From Bacteroidales bacterium (GTDB lineage: Bacteria > Bacteroidota > Bacteroidia > Bacteroidales > VadinHA17), in contig JAFGLJ010000046.1 of NCBI GenBank assembly GCA_016928075.1, forward strand, positions 1 to 64,000: DNA of 64,000 nt, written 5' to 3'. Position numbers and translations under genes: made by a program. The notes beneath the pieces were generated by a model that saw nothing but the letters and a program-made list of their open reading frames with translations, did not search any database and was not told the DNA's origin. This document shows positions 1-8,361 of this stretch, one piece after another (positions within the stretch are counted from its first letter, which is position 1; each line of letters begins with the position of its first letter).

Positions 1-98
1 AGTTTGGGTTCTTATTGAAAGTGGTGATTTTCATTTTTGGGTACGCGATTTCGAGAATTATAATTTAATAGCAACTTAAGTTAATTATTAAGACTATT
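1..98 (+). other. Left edge: probable 3' tail of an upstream gene
   Basis: Two plus-strand frames stay open from the window edge. One is hydrophobic and stops at 66-68; the other stops at 77-79. Either could be the last ~20-25 codons of a gene to the left. The hydrophobic frame would fit the end of a membrane protein of a polysaccharide locus, but this is too short to decide. The rest is a short AT-rich leader before the ATG at 99. Confidence 0.3.
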
Positions 99-1187
99 AT
101 GCCGGAACACAGGAATGCCATTAAAGGATCGGTTTGTTTCTTCAACACCAACAGTGATTGGGGAGGAGGTGAAAAATGGTCACTGACGGTAGCAAAGGAA
201 ATATATAAAAGTGGTCATAATGTAATTATGCTGGCAAACAAAGGAAGTGAATTGTTTAGAAGATCAGCCGGGGAAGGTCTTAACACGGAGGGGCTAAATA
301 TTAAAACAACCAGTTTTCTGAATCCCTTCATAATGTTACGCATAAGGAAAATTTACAGGACAAATAATGTCAGGGTAGTATTTCTTAACCTTTCTATCGA
401 TCTCAAGACGGGTGGAGTGATGGCAAGATTTTCAGGTGTGCCGAAGATCATATATCGCAGGGGAATGGCAAGGCCTGTACGGGGAAGCAGGCTTAATAGA
501 TACCTGCTCACAAGGGTCGCAACGGGTATTATTGCAAACTCAGAAGACACAAAGCAGGGAATTCTTAAGAATTTCGCGGGTATACTGGACCCGGGGAAAA
601 TTAGTGTAATATATAATGGTGTTGAACTTCCTCGGATGAAGCAGGAGGGTCGTAAGGGTAATAAATTGATAATAGGGTCAGCAGGCAGGGTGTCATCTGA
701 GAAAGGTTATATATCACTTGTTTCATTGGGCAGATTGCTGGAGGGCAGAGGAACTGATTTCGAAATTATTCTTGCAGGAGAGGGTGATCAGCTCAGTCAT
801 ATCAGGGATATAGTATCACAGGCCGGACTGGGATCAAGGTTCAGATTCCCTGGCTTCATAAAAGATATGGATCAGTTTTACAGGACTATTGATGTCCTGG
901 TTTTAACGTCTGAAAAAGAAGGGCTTGCTAATGTGCTCCTGGAATCGATGAGTTATGGTAAACCGGCAATAGCTTTCGATATCGGAAGTCCTTCTGAACT
1001 TATCATAAATGGAATGAACGGGTTTATCGTTGAGAAAAACAATATTGAGGCAATGGCTGAAAAAATTTCAGAACTTTATAATAACCCTGAAATACTTGAC
1101 AGCATAGGGAAAAATGCCAGGGAAACAATAATAAGCGGTTTTACACTTGAAAGCCATATCGAAAAGATTGAACAAATCATTGAATAA
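99..1187 (+). CDS. Glycosyltransferase, family 4 (GT-B fold)
   Basis: A 362-residue cytoplasmic glycosyltransferase that likely moves a sugar from a nucleotide donor onto a cell-surface glycan or lipid carrier. The N-terminal domain opens with the acceptor-side motif GGGEKWS. The C-terminal Rossmann half starts near residue 195 with SAGRVSSEKGY, has EIILAGEGDQ, and carries the retaining GT4 E-x7-E motif in EKEGLANVLLE followed by SYGKPAIAFDIGSPSE. Full length for the family. The ATG start is preceded by an AT-rich leader without a Shine-Dalgarno sequence. It ends inside the tail of the convergent gene downstream (11-base overlap), which encodes another GT4 enzyme. Donor and acceptor cannot be read from sequence; a polysaccharide or LPS locus may continue to the left. 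Confidence 0.88.
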   Translation: MPEHRNAIKGSVCFFNTNSDWGGGEKWSLTVAKEIYKSGHNVIMLANKGSELFRRSAGEGLNTEGLNIKTTSFLNPFIMLRIRKIYRTNNVRVVFLNLSIDLKTGGVMARFSGVPKIIYRRGMARPVRGSRLNRYLLTRVATGIIANSEDTKQGILKNFAGILDPGKISVIYNGVELPRMKQEGRKGNKLIIGSAGRVSSEKGYISLVSLGRLLEGRGTDFEIILAGEGDQLSHIRDIVSQAGLGSRFRFPGFIKDMDQFYRTIDVLVLTSEKEGLANVLLESMSYGKPAIAFDIGSPSELIINGMNGFIVEKNNIEAMAEKISELYNNPEILDSIGKNARETIISGFTLESHIEKIEQIIE

Positions 1188-2295
1188 TTTTGCTGTAAAG
1201 ATTCATATACTGTTCAGCTATTAATTCGGCCCTGAACTTCTTTGCATATTCCCTTCCCGTTTTCACCATCAGATCTGACAGTGATTTGTCACTCAGTATG
1301 CTTGTAATAGCCTCCGCTAATTCCCCGGGATTATAAGGATCAATATATAAGGAACCTGGTCCGCCTGCTTCCCTGAAGCAACTACCTTTACTGGTGATAA
1401 CGGGCACTTCTGAAACCAGGGCCTCAATAATAGGAATTCCAAAGCCCTCGAAAACGGAAGGATATATGAAGCATGAAGCCATACGGTATATAGCCGGAAG
1501 ATCCTCATTGTTCATAGTATCAAGGACTGTAAAATTCTTAATATTGCTTCTCCTGATATAAGATATCACTTTATTATAATAAGGCGTCTTCTTGCCCACT
1601 GCAACCAGCTGGATATCAAGCCTGTTTATTTCAAGAGCCCTGATAATTGAAAGCAGGTTCTTTCTTTCCTCAATAGTACCGACATAGAGAAGATATTCAT
1701 CTTGCAGTGAATATTTCTTTTGGAGTTTTTTCTTCATTTCCTCGTCAGGTACTTTATAAAATGAAGGATGGCAGTCCTGATAAATTACAGAGATTTTTTT
1801 GGAATCGATACCGGTAAACTTTACAATGTCATCTTTTGTCTGCTCGCTGATAGCAATAATATGATCAGAATTCTTACATGCATGTTTTATTTTCCCGAAG
1901 TATATATTTCTGTCAATCGCTTTATACAGTCCGGGATATCTCATATATATAAGATCATGCACCGTGACAAGGGTTTTTATTCCGCTTTTTTCCAGTGATA
2001 CCGGTAATTCGCTGCTCAGGCCATGGTAAACATCCGGGTTGTCATCTATTATCTGCGTGATTATACCCCTTGTGCGCCATAATGAAGGAAAAATTTTATG
2101 CATTGTTTTTTCGGGAGTCCTGAGCATATAATTTTCCTGGTCAGTAAAATCAATCTTATTTTTTCCATGCGGGCTATAGAGTAAATACTTATTTTCAGGA
2201 TAGAACCTGAAGAATGAATTCAGCAGGTTGCGGCTGTAGCTACCCAGTCCGCTCCTGTTGAAGAAAGCCCTTTTTGCATCAAAACCTATTACCAT
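1177..2295 (-). CDS. Glycosyltransferase, family 4 (mannosyltransferase-like)
   Basis: A 372-residue GT-B enzyme. The N-terminus GFDAKRAFFNRSGLGSYSRNL is the glycine-rich acceptor-domain opening typical of GT4 mannosyl/rhamnosyl transferases. The donor domain contains LLYVGTIEERKNL, the E-x7-E motif in EGFGIPIIE, and VPVITSKGSCFREAGG. It starts 5 bases after dapD on the same strand, so the two are probably one transcript even though their jobs differ. Its last 11 bases overlap the convergent GT4 gene. Family assignment is firm; the sugar and the acceptor are unknown. Confidence 0.88.
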   Translation of the reverse strand: MVIGFDAKRAFFNRSGLGSYSRNLLNSFFRFYPENKYLLYSPHGKNKIDFTDQENYMLRTPEKTMHKIFPSLWRTRGIITQIIDDNPDVYHGLSSELPVSLEKSGIKTLVTVHDLIYMRYPGLYKAIDRNIYFGKIKHACKNSDHIIAISEQTKDDIVKFTGIDSKKISVIYQDCHPSFYKVPDEEMKKKLQKKYSLQDEYLLYVGTIEERKNLLSIIRALEINRLDIQLVAVGKKTPYYNKVISYIRRSNIKNFTVLDTMNNEDLPAIYRMASCFIYPSVFEGFGIPIIEALVSEVPVITSKGSCFREAGGPGSLYIDPYNPGELAEAITSILSDKSLSDLMVKTGREYAKKFRAELIAEQYMNLYSKIIQ

Positions 2296-2300
2296 ACTTA

Positions 2301-3116
2301 TTAAACAGCCACATTATGATCCCTGAGAGCATCGTTAAGTGATGTTTTCTTATCTGTTGATTCCTTACGTTTGCCTATTATCAGGGCACAGGGCACCTGG
2401 TACTCTCCCGCAGGGAATTTTTTTGTGTATGATCCCGGTATAACCACTGATTTGGGAGGCACGAAACCGTTATGTGTATGCAGTTTCTGTCCGGTAACAT
2501 CCAGCACTTTTGTAGACTTCGTTATGACAACATTAGCCCCCAGCACGGCTTCTTTACCTATGTATGCCCCTTCAACGATTATGCATCTTGATCCTATGAA
2601 GCAGTTATCTTCAATTATTACCGGAGCTGCCTGTACAGGTTCGAGCACACCACCTATTCCAGCTCCTCCGCTAAGGTGGACATTTTTACCTATCTGTGCA
2701 CATGAACCCACGGTAGCCCAGGTGTCGACCATGGTCCCTTCATCAACGTAGGCACCAATATTTATGAAACTGGGCATCATTATAACACCCCTGCTTATAT
2801 AAGCTCCGTAGCGGGCAAATGCATTAGGAACCACCCTCACTCCCAGTTCCTTATAGTTCCTTTTCAGCTTTATTTTATCATGGAATTCAAAGGGGCCTGT
2901 TTCTATCACTTCCATATCCTGGATGGGGAAATAAAGAATCACGGCTTTCTTTATCCACTGGTTCACAGTCCATCCTTCTTTTGAAGGCTCAGCCACTCTC
3001 TGCATACCCCTGTCAAGTAAATCTATAACCTCCCTGATAGCCTCCACCGTTTCCTTCTCCCTTAGATAATCCCTGTTGTCCCATGCTTTTTCAACAATGC
3101 TTTTCAGATCCTTCAT
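2301..3116 (-). CDS. dapD: Tetrahydrodipicolinate N-succinyltransferase
   Basis: DapD transfers succinyl from succinyl-CoA to tetrahydrodipicolinate in the succinylase branch of lysine and meso-diaminopimelate synthesis, in the cytoplasm. At 271 residues it has the family's usual length. The N-terminal helical part (FHDKIKLKRNY, then RVVPNAFARYGAYI) is followed by a left-handed beta-helix of hexapeptide repeats (about 105-215: GAYVDEGTMVDTWATVGSCA, GKNVHLSGGAGIGG, GSRCIIVEGAYIGKEAVLGA). It is the first gene of a probable two-gene transcript with the GT4 gene. A TACCTTTA element upstream on the minus strand (3135-3142) is a plausible -7 box. Confidence 0.96.
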   Translation of the reverse strand: MKDLKSIVEKAWDNRDYLREKETVEAIREVIDLLDRGMQRVAEPSKEGWTVNQWIKKAVILYFPIQDMEVIETGPFEFHDKIKLKRNYKELGVRVVPNAFARYGAYISRGVIMMPSFINIGAYVDEGTMVDTWATVGSCAQIGKNVHLSGGAGIGGVLEPVQAAPVIIEDNCFIGSRCIIVEGAYIGKEAVLGANVVITKSTKVLDVTGQKLHTHNGFVPPKSVVIPGSYTKKFPAGEYQVPCALIIGKRKESTDKKTSLNDALRDHNVAV

Positions 3117-3134
3117 ATTAGATAATTTTCACGG

Positions 3135-3142
3135 TAAAGGTA
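3135..3142 (-). promoter_or_regulatory. Candidate -7 element for dapD
   Basis: On the minus strand this reads TACCTTTA, one mismatch from the Bacteroidota -7 consensus TAnnTTTG, and lies about 20 bases before the dapD ATG. No clear -33 TTG sits at the usual distance, so the call is tentative. Confidence 0.35.
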
Positions 3143-3157
3143 TATAGTTATTTTGAA

Positions 3158-3254
3158 AGTTGAACCGTTGATGTGTTTAACTGTTGAATCGGGTTTGTTC
3201 AATTGCTGTGATATTACCCAACTCAACAATTAAAAAATTAAACAGTTCAACGAG
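3158..3254. repeat. Inverted TTGAAC/TTCAAC word arrays
   Basis: Words such as GTTGAACCGTTG and AACTGTTGAATCGGG on the left (about 3158-3196) are mirrored by CTCAACAATT and AAACAGTTCAACG on the right (about 3221-3252), so transcripts could fold into an imperfect stem. The same word family lies on the other side of the S9 peptidase gene (5778-5940). It occupies the divergent gap between dapD and the peptidase. Confidence 0.5.
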
Positions 3255-3288
3255 TATTCTTCAGCATATAATAATATCTCATAAATTT

Positions 3289-3296
3289 TAACTTTG
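3289..3296 (+). promoter_or_regulatory. -7 promoter element of the S9 peptidase gene
   Basis: TAACTTTG is an exact match to the TAnnTTTG element of Bacteroidota promoters. It overlaps an in-frame TTG at 3294 that would otherwise extend the peptidase by 18 residues. A transcription start a few bases downstream would exclude that codon and supports the ATG at 3348. Confidence 0.6.
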
Positions 3297-3347
3297 TCAT
3301 CTGAACTGTTACTGACGGATCAAATTATTAACCAAAATAGAACCATT

Positions 3348-5774
3348 ATGAAAAAATCGCTATTTCTGTTTGTCCTGTTATCATTTGTTGCAGGAGGTAT
3401 CGTTGCCCAGGATGGCCTGAAATACCAGAAGCCGCCTGAAGATATCGTTGAGATAATGATGGCAAGTCCAACACCTTCGGTATCAATTAGCCCTGATGGC
3501 ACTACTATTGTACTGACGGAAAGACCCGGCATGCCTTCGATTGAAGATCTTTCAAGAGAAGAATTGCGCCTTGGCGGATTGAGAATTGACCCGGATGTCA
3601 ATGGTCCCAGCAGGAATTCATATGCAACGGGTATTTACCTGATGAATATTGACGGTACGGCCAGGAAAGATCTTAAAGGTTTACCTGATGATCTTAAACT
3701 TGGTAGTTTCTCCTGGTCGAATGATGGTAAAAAATTTGCCTTTACCAATACAACAGATAACAGCCTAGAATTATGGATTGGAGATGTTGAGACCCTGGAG
3801 GTGAAGAAGATTGATGATAACCTTAACCTGGTTCTCGGGTCGCGCGGTTATGGCTCACGCGGGCTCAGATGGATGCCTGATAATAGGAGTATAGTATACC
3901 AGGCTATAATACCCGGCAGGGGAGAATGCCCGGAGCCTTCACCTGTGCCCGAGGGGCCTGTTGTACAGGAAAACCTTGGTAAAAAGGGTGCGGCAGCAAC
4001 CTTCCAGGATTTACTTTCGAATCCTGTCGACGAGGCAATATTCGAATACTATGCGGGTTCAGTAATAAAAATATGGAACGGATCAACAGTAGAACAGATT
4101 GGCAAACCCGGGATATATGGATCGGTCGATCCATCACCGGATGGTAAGTATTTACTGGTTCAGACCGTGGAAAAACCATTCTCATATACTGTTCCGTATT
4201 ATTACTTTCCCTCAATTGTTGCTATCTGGGATATGGATGGAAACCTTGTCAAAAAGCTGGCAGATCAGCCCCTGAAAGAGAACCTGCCACGGGGTTATGA
4301 TATGACATTCCCTGAGCCCAGCGGGTTTACGTGGAGAAATGATAAGCCCTCAACAGTCCTATGGGTTAAACCCCTTGACGATGGTGATTTTGAAAAGGAG
4401 ATGGAATACCATGACCAGGTATATGTGCTTGATGCACCCTTTGATGGTGAACCACAGGAATATTTAGCAACCAAGCTCAGGTTTGGGGGAATTACCTGGG
4501 GTAATGACGACATGGCGATATTCAGTGAGAGGTCGCGAAAGGAGAGGCTCGAGGTGCAGACAATGTTCGATCCTGATGATCCTATGGCTACCAGGAAAGA
4601 GATCTTCAGGCTTCATTCTGAAGACCGTTATAACAACCCGGGTAATTTTGTTACCACTGAAAATGAGTTCGGACGTAGAGTACTCCTTTTTACCGACAGG
4701 GGCAGGTCACTGTTACTGACTGGAAGAGGTGCTTCACCCGAGGGAGACCGTCCTTTCATTGATAAATACAGGATTAAAGATGGAACGACAACCAGGTTTT
4801 GGAGATCAGAAGCCCCGTATTATGAGGACGTGGCTGATATTCTGCCGGAGCAGGAAGATCTTGTCATTACTACAAGGGAATCGATTGATATACCACCAAA
4901 CTATTTTATCCGTAACCTGAAAAACGGTAAGCTTACGCAAATAACACACTTTGAAAATCCCTATCCACAGCTGGAAGGAGTAAGCAAGGAGCTTATCAAG
5001 TATAAAAGAAACGACGGGCTGGACCTCTCATTTGAACTTTACCTGCCAAAAGGCTATGACAAGGAAAAGGACGGTCCGTTACCTGCTATATTATGGGCTT
5101 ATCCTCGTGAATACCAGAGCCAGGATGCTGCAGGTCAGGTTTCAGGCTCGCCATACAGGTTTATCAGGGTGAGCCCTTCATCAATACTTGTATTTGTTAC
5201 ACAAGGATATGCTATAATGAATGATGCAGCATTCCCTATTGTGGCCCGGGATAGTCTGGAGCCAAACGACACCTTCAGGGACCAGCTTGTTGCCAATGCA
5301 CAGGCCGCAATAGACAAAGGGGTAGAACTTGGGGTCGTCGATCCTGACAGGGTAGCAGTAGGAGGACATTCATATGGCGCATTCATGACTGCCAACCTTC
5401 TTGCCCACTCACGTCTTTTTGCAGCAGGTCTGGCAAGAAGCGGGGCTTATAACCGTACCCTTACACCTTTTGGATTCCAGAATGAGAGACGGTCATTCTG
5501 GGAGGCCCCGGACCTGTATTTCTCTATGTCTCCATTCATGCATGCCGATAAGGTCAAAGATCCTATATTGCTTATACATGGTCAGGCAGATAATAACAGC
5601 GGTACATTCCCGATACAGAGTGAAAGATATTATGCTGCACTGAAAGGGCATGGAGCAATCGTAAGGCTGGTGCTGCTTCCAAAGGAAAGCCACGGTTATT
5701 CATCGGCAGAATCATTGATGCACATGCAGTGGGAAACATACCAATGGCTGGAGAAATATGTGAAGAATAAATAA
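3348..5774 (+). CDS. Secreted S9 family peptidase (glutamyl-endopeptidase-like)
   Basis: An 808-residue prolyl-oligopeptidase-fold serine peptidase. A signal peptide (KKSLFLFVLLSFVAGGIVAQ) sends it to the periplasm or outside. An N-terminal beta-propeller-type region (about 40-540, with repeats such as WSNDGKKFAFTN and PDGKYLLVQT) precedes the alpha/beta-hydrolase domain. Catalytic residues are visible: Ser675 in GGHSYGAF, Asp748 in HGQADNNSG and His782 in ESHGYSS. The GGHSYGAF context resembles the S9D glutamyl endopeptidases related to the plant chloroplast enzyme; cleavage after Glu is therefore an inference. The start was placed at 3348 because it gives a clean signal peptide and lies after the promoter element at 3289. 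It stands alone, with repeat arrays on both sides. Confidence 0.9.
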   Translation: MKKSLFLFVLLSFVAGGIVAQDGLKYQKPPEDIVEIMMASPTPSVSISPDGTTIVLTERPGMPSIEDLSREELRLGGLRIDPDVNGPSRNSYATGIYLMNIDGTARKDLKGLPDDLKLGSFSWSNDGKKFAFTNTTDNSLELWIGDVETLEVKKIDDNLNLVLGSRGYGSRGLRWMPDNRSIVYQAIIPGRGECPEPSPVPEGPVVQENLGKKGAAATFQDLLSNPVDEAIFEYYAGSVIKIWNGSTVEQIGKPGIYGSVDPSPDGKYLLVQTVEKPFSYTVPYYYFPSIVAIWDMDGNLVKKLADQPLKENLPRGYDMTFPEPSGFTWRNDKPSTVLWVKPLDDGDFEKEMEYHDQVYVLDAPFDGEPQEYLATKLRFGGITWGNDDMAIFSERSRKERLEVQTMFDPDDPMATRKEIFRLHSEDRYNNPGNFVTTENEFGRRVLLFTDRGRSLLLTGRGASPEGDRPFIDKYRIKDGTTTRFWRSEAPYYEDVADILPEQEDLVITTRESIDIPPNYFIRNLKNGKLTQITHFENPYPQLEGVSKELIKYKRNDGLDLSFELYLPKGYDKEKDGPLPAILWAYPREYQSQDAAGQVSGSPYRFIRVSPSSILVFVTQGYAIMNDAAFPIVARDSLEPNDTFRDQLVANAQAAIDKGVELGVVDPDRVAVGGHSYGAFMTANLLAHSRLFAAGLARSGAYNRTLTPFGFQNERRSFWEAPDLYFSMSPFMHADKVKDPILLIHGQADNNSGTFPIQSERYYAALKGHGAIVRLVLLPKESHGYSSAESLMHMQWETYQWLEKYVKNK

Positions 5775-5777
5775 ATG

Positions 5778-5940
5778 TTGAAGTGTTGAACCGAGACCCG
5801 AGAATTCGGGGCGAGCTCGGCGGAGCCAATAGTGTAATTGTTGAACCGGGGTTTTATTTGTGTAAGATAGATCCTACCCCGGGGCAACAATTCAACAACC
5901 CATTTCAACGCTTTAACATTTCAACGTTTCAACAAATATT
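5778..5940. repeat. Repeat array with GC-rich hairpins after the S9 peptidase
   Basis: Starting right after the peptidase stop, the gap holds GTTGAA words and a GC-rich hairpin element (5786-5815) that begins TTGAACCGAG and ends GGGGCGAG. Inside it are CCCGA and TCGGG arms; a CGAGCTCG palindrome (5812-5819) overlaps its end. A second stem can form between CCGGGG near 5846 and CCCCGG near 5877. The right side is a run of TTCAAC words on the opposite polarity (about 5889-5937). A related hairpin with the same ends lies at 61745-61775. Confidence 0.6.
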
Positions 5941-5981
5941 CAAGTATGAACATATTTGAATATTATTTTATATCTTAATTC

Positions 5982-6011
5982 TTGCATAAATCAAAAAGTC
6001 AGATACTTTTG
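5982..6011 (+). promoter_or_regulatory. hppA promoter (-33 TTG, -7 TACTTTTG)
   Basis: TTG at 5982-5984 and TACTTTTG at 6004-6011 are separated by 19 bases, matching the Bacteroidota sigma-ABfr-type layout. Transcription would begin near 6018, giving a leader of about 45 bases before the hppA ATG at 6064. Confidence 0.65.
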
Positions 6012-6063
6012 CATAACTATCAAACCAAAACCCAAGAAAAGTAAAATATAAAACTTTTTTCCT

Positions 6064-8352
6064 ATGATTGACAATATATTCTGGATTGTTCCTGCTGCGG
6101 CGGTTACCGCCTTGCTCTTTGCCTGGATTTTCTTCAAAAGCATGATAAGAAAACCCGAAGGTACGGATAAGATGAAAGAAATTGCAAAGCATGTAAGGGA
6201 AGGTGCTATGGCCTACATTAAGAGGCAATATAAAGTTGTGGCAATTGTATTTGTGTTTCTTGTTATTTTTCTTTTAATCCTTGCCCAGATCGGGGTTCAG
6301 AACCCATTTGTACCCGTTGCATTTCTCACGGGTGGTTTCTTTTCCGGTTTGTGCGGTTACCTGGGGATGCGAACAGCTACTTTTGCTTCGGCACGTACAG
6401 CTCATGGAGCATCACATTCGCTTAACCAGGGACTGAAGATAGCTTTCCGCAGTGGAGCAGTCATGGGACTTGTGGTCGTAGGTTTTGCCCTTCTTGATAT
6501 TGCGGGCTGGTTTTTGATTCTTAGCAAGGCTGTATTCACTCCTGAAAATATGAAAGAGGGTCTGGAATGGCTCGGTCTGACTTTTGTTCATAAGGGAACA
6601 ACTGATCATCAGAAGATGGTTGAGATAACAGCGACGATGCTTACCTTCGGTATGGGAGCCTCAACACAGGCTTTATTTGCCCGTGTAGGAGGTGGGATAT
6701 ACACTAAAGCTGCTGATGTAGGTGCCGACCTGGTGGGTAAGGTAGAAGCCGGTATACCGGAGGATGATCCTCGTAATCCTGCTACCATTGCAGATAATGT
6801 TGGTGATAATGTAGGAGACGTTGCCGGAATGGGGGCCGACCTTTATGAATCGTATGCCGGATCTATTCTCGCCACGGCAGCTCTCGGGGCTGCATTGCCT
6901 TCGCTATCACCGGATGGGCAGTTGAAAGCGATAATAGCTCCCATGATAGTTGCTGCGGTAGGTATTATATTATCCATCGCCGGCATCTTTATGGTCAGGG
7001 CCAAAGAATCGGCCACCCAGAGAAACCTTCTCCAGGCACTCCTTCTGGGAACAGGGGGCAGTTCAGCATTGATACTGGTTGTCCTGGCCGTGCTGGCATG
7101 GGCAGGCTGGATCACCTGGGGTGTTTTTGGAGCTGTGGTTGCAGGCCTGCTGGCAGGCGTAATAATAGGACAGAGCACGGAATATTTCACTTCTGATGAA
7201 TATGGCCCTACAAGGGGAATAGCCAAACAGACCCAGCAGGGTCCTGCCACCACTATTATTGACGGCGTCGCTGTAGGGATGTATTCAACATGGATACCTG
7301 TTGTTACAATAGCAGGAGGTATTATTGCAGCCTTTGGCTTTGCAGGTGGTTTTACTCATTTTGCAGATGGTGTGTACGGGATAGGTTTTGCAGCTGTTGG
7401 CATGTTATCAACCCTCGGTATTACACTGGCAACAGATGCCTTTGGTCCAATAGCGGATAATGCCGGTGGTAATGCTGAAATGTCATTACTGCCACCTGAA
7501 GTGAGGGAGAGAACAGATGCGCTGGATGCACTTGGTAATACCACCGCTGCCACAGGCAAAGGATTTGCCATAGGCTCAGCTGCATTAACGGCCATGGCAT
7601 TGCTCGCAGCATATATGGAAGAAGTGAGGTTGTGGCTCGGCAAACTGGCCAACGCAAGCATTGAAGGATTTAAACAGATAGGTGATATCCTCTTTTATAC
7701 AGATTCTGTGCCCGTAATAAATGAAGGACAGAAAGCTGTTCAGGTTGCGTCGGCTCATATAAATGACTTTGTAGAAGCATATAACCTTTCACTTTTCAAT
7801 CCGATGCTCCTCGGTGGTATTTTTCTGGGCGCTATGATGGCATTTGTGTTCTGTGCTATGACAATGAAAGCGGTGGGTCGTGCCGCCGGATCAATGGTTG
7901 ATGAGGTAAGGCGGCAGTTCAAGGAAATACCGGGCATCATGGAAGGTAAAGCCACTCCCGAGTATGCCAGGTGTGTTGCTATCTCAACCAGGGGGGCACA
8001 GAGAGAAATGATACTGCCTTCAATGCTTGCCATAATAGTGCCAATTACTGTGGGTGTGCTACTGGGTGTTTCAGGAGTTGTCGGCCTTCTTGTCGGAGGT
8101 CTGACAACAGGGTTTACGCTGGCAGTAATGCTTAATAATGCAGGCGGCGCATGGGATAATGCCAAAAAATATATTGAAAAAGGTAATTATGGCGGCAAGG
8201 GAAGTGAACCCCATCATGCAAGTGTGGTTGGTGATACAGTAGGTGATCCGTTTAAAGATACATCGGGACCATCACTAAATATACTCATCAAGCTTATGAC
8301 AATGGTCTCTGTAGTAATGGCAGGCTTAACAGTGGCATACAGTATTTTTTAA
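6064..8352 (+). CDS. hppA: Ion-translocating membrane pyrophosphatase (K+-dependent type)
   Basis: A 762-residue polytopic inner-membrane protein that couples pyrophosphate hydrolysis to pumping H+ and/or Na+ outward. Diagnostic motifs: DVGADLVGKVEAG, then DNVGDNVGDVAGMGADLYES (substrate/Mg site), DAFGPIADNAGGNAEMS, GGAWDNAKKYIE and GDTVGDPFKDTSGPSLNI. The sequence GNTTAATGKG puts Ala495 and Gly498 where K+-independent enzymes carry Lys and Thr, so K+ dependence is predicted. Family knowledge: K+-dependent forms include Na+ pumps and the dual Na+/H+ pumps known from Bacteroides; which applies cannot be settled by eye. It has its own promoter, and the dehydratase gene follows 9 bases after its stop. 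Confidence 0.97.
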   Translation: MIDNIFWIVPAAAVTALLFAWIFFKSMIRKPEGTDKMKEIAKHVREGAMAYIKRQYKVVAIVFVFLVIFLLILAQIGVQNPFVPVAFLTGGFFSGLCGYLGMRTATFASARTAHGASHSLNQGLKIAFRSGAVMGLVVVGFALLDIAGWFLILSKAVFTPENMKEGLEWLGLTFVHKGTTDHQKMVEITATMLTFGMGASTQALFARVGGGIYTKAADVGADLVGKVEAGIPEDDPRNPATIADNVGDNVGDVAGMGADLYESYAGSILATAALGAALPSLSPDGQLKAIIAPMIVAAVGIILSIAGIFMVRAKESATQRNLLQALLLGTGGSSALILVVLAVLAWAGWITWGVFGAVVAGLLAGVIIGQSTEYFTSDEYGPTRGIAKQTQQGPATTIIDGVAVGMYSTWIPVVTIAGGIIAAFGFAGGFTHFADGVYGIGFAAVGMLSTLGITLATDAFGPIADNAGGNAEMSLLPPEVRERTDALDALGNTTAATGKGFAIGSAALTAMALLAAYMEEVRLWLGKLANASIEGFKQIGDILFYTDSVPVINEGQKAVQVASAHINDFVEAYNLSLFNPMLLGGIFLGAMMAFVFCAMTMKAVGRAAGSMVDEVRRQFKEIPGIMEGKATPEYARCVAISTRGAQREMILPSMLAIIVPITVGVLLGVSGVVGLLVGGLTTGFTLAVMLNNAGGAWDNAKKYIEKGNYGGKGSEPHHASVVGDTVGDPFKDTSGPSLNILIKLMTMVSVVMAGLTVAYSIF

Positions 8353-8361
8353 CAAGAATAT

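Noticed and set aside
3294-3347. TTG start extending the S9 peptidase by 18 residues
   Set aside because: The TTG overlaps an exact TAnnTTTG promoter element and would bury the signal peptide; the ATG at 3348 starts a clean signal sequence.
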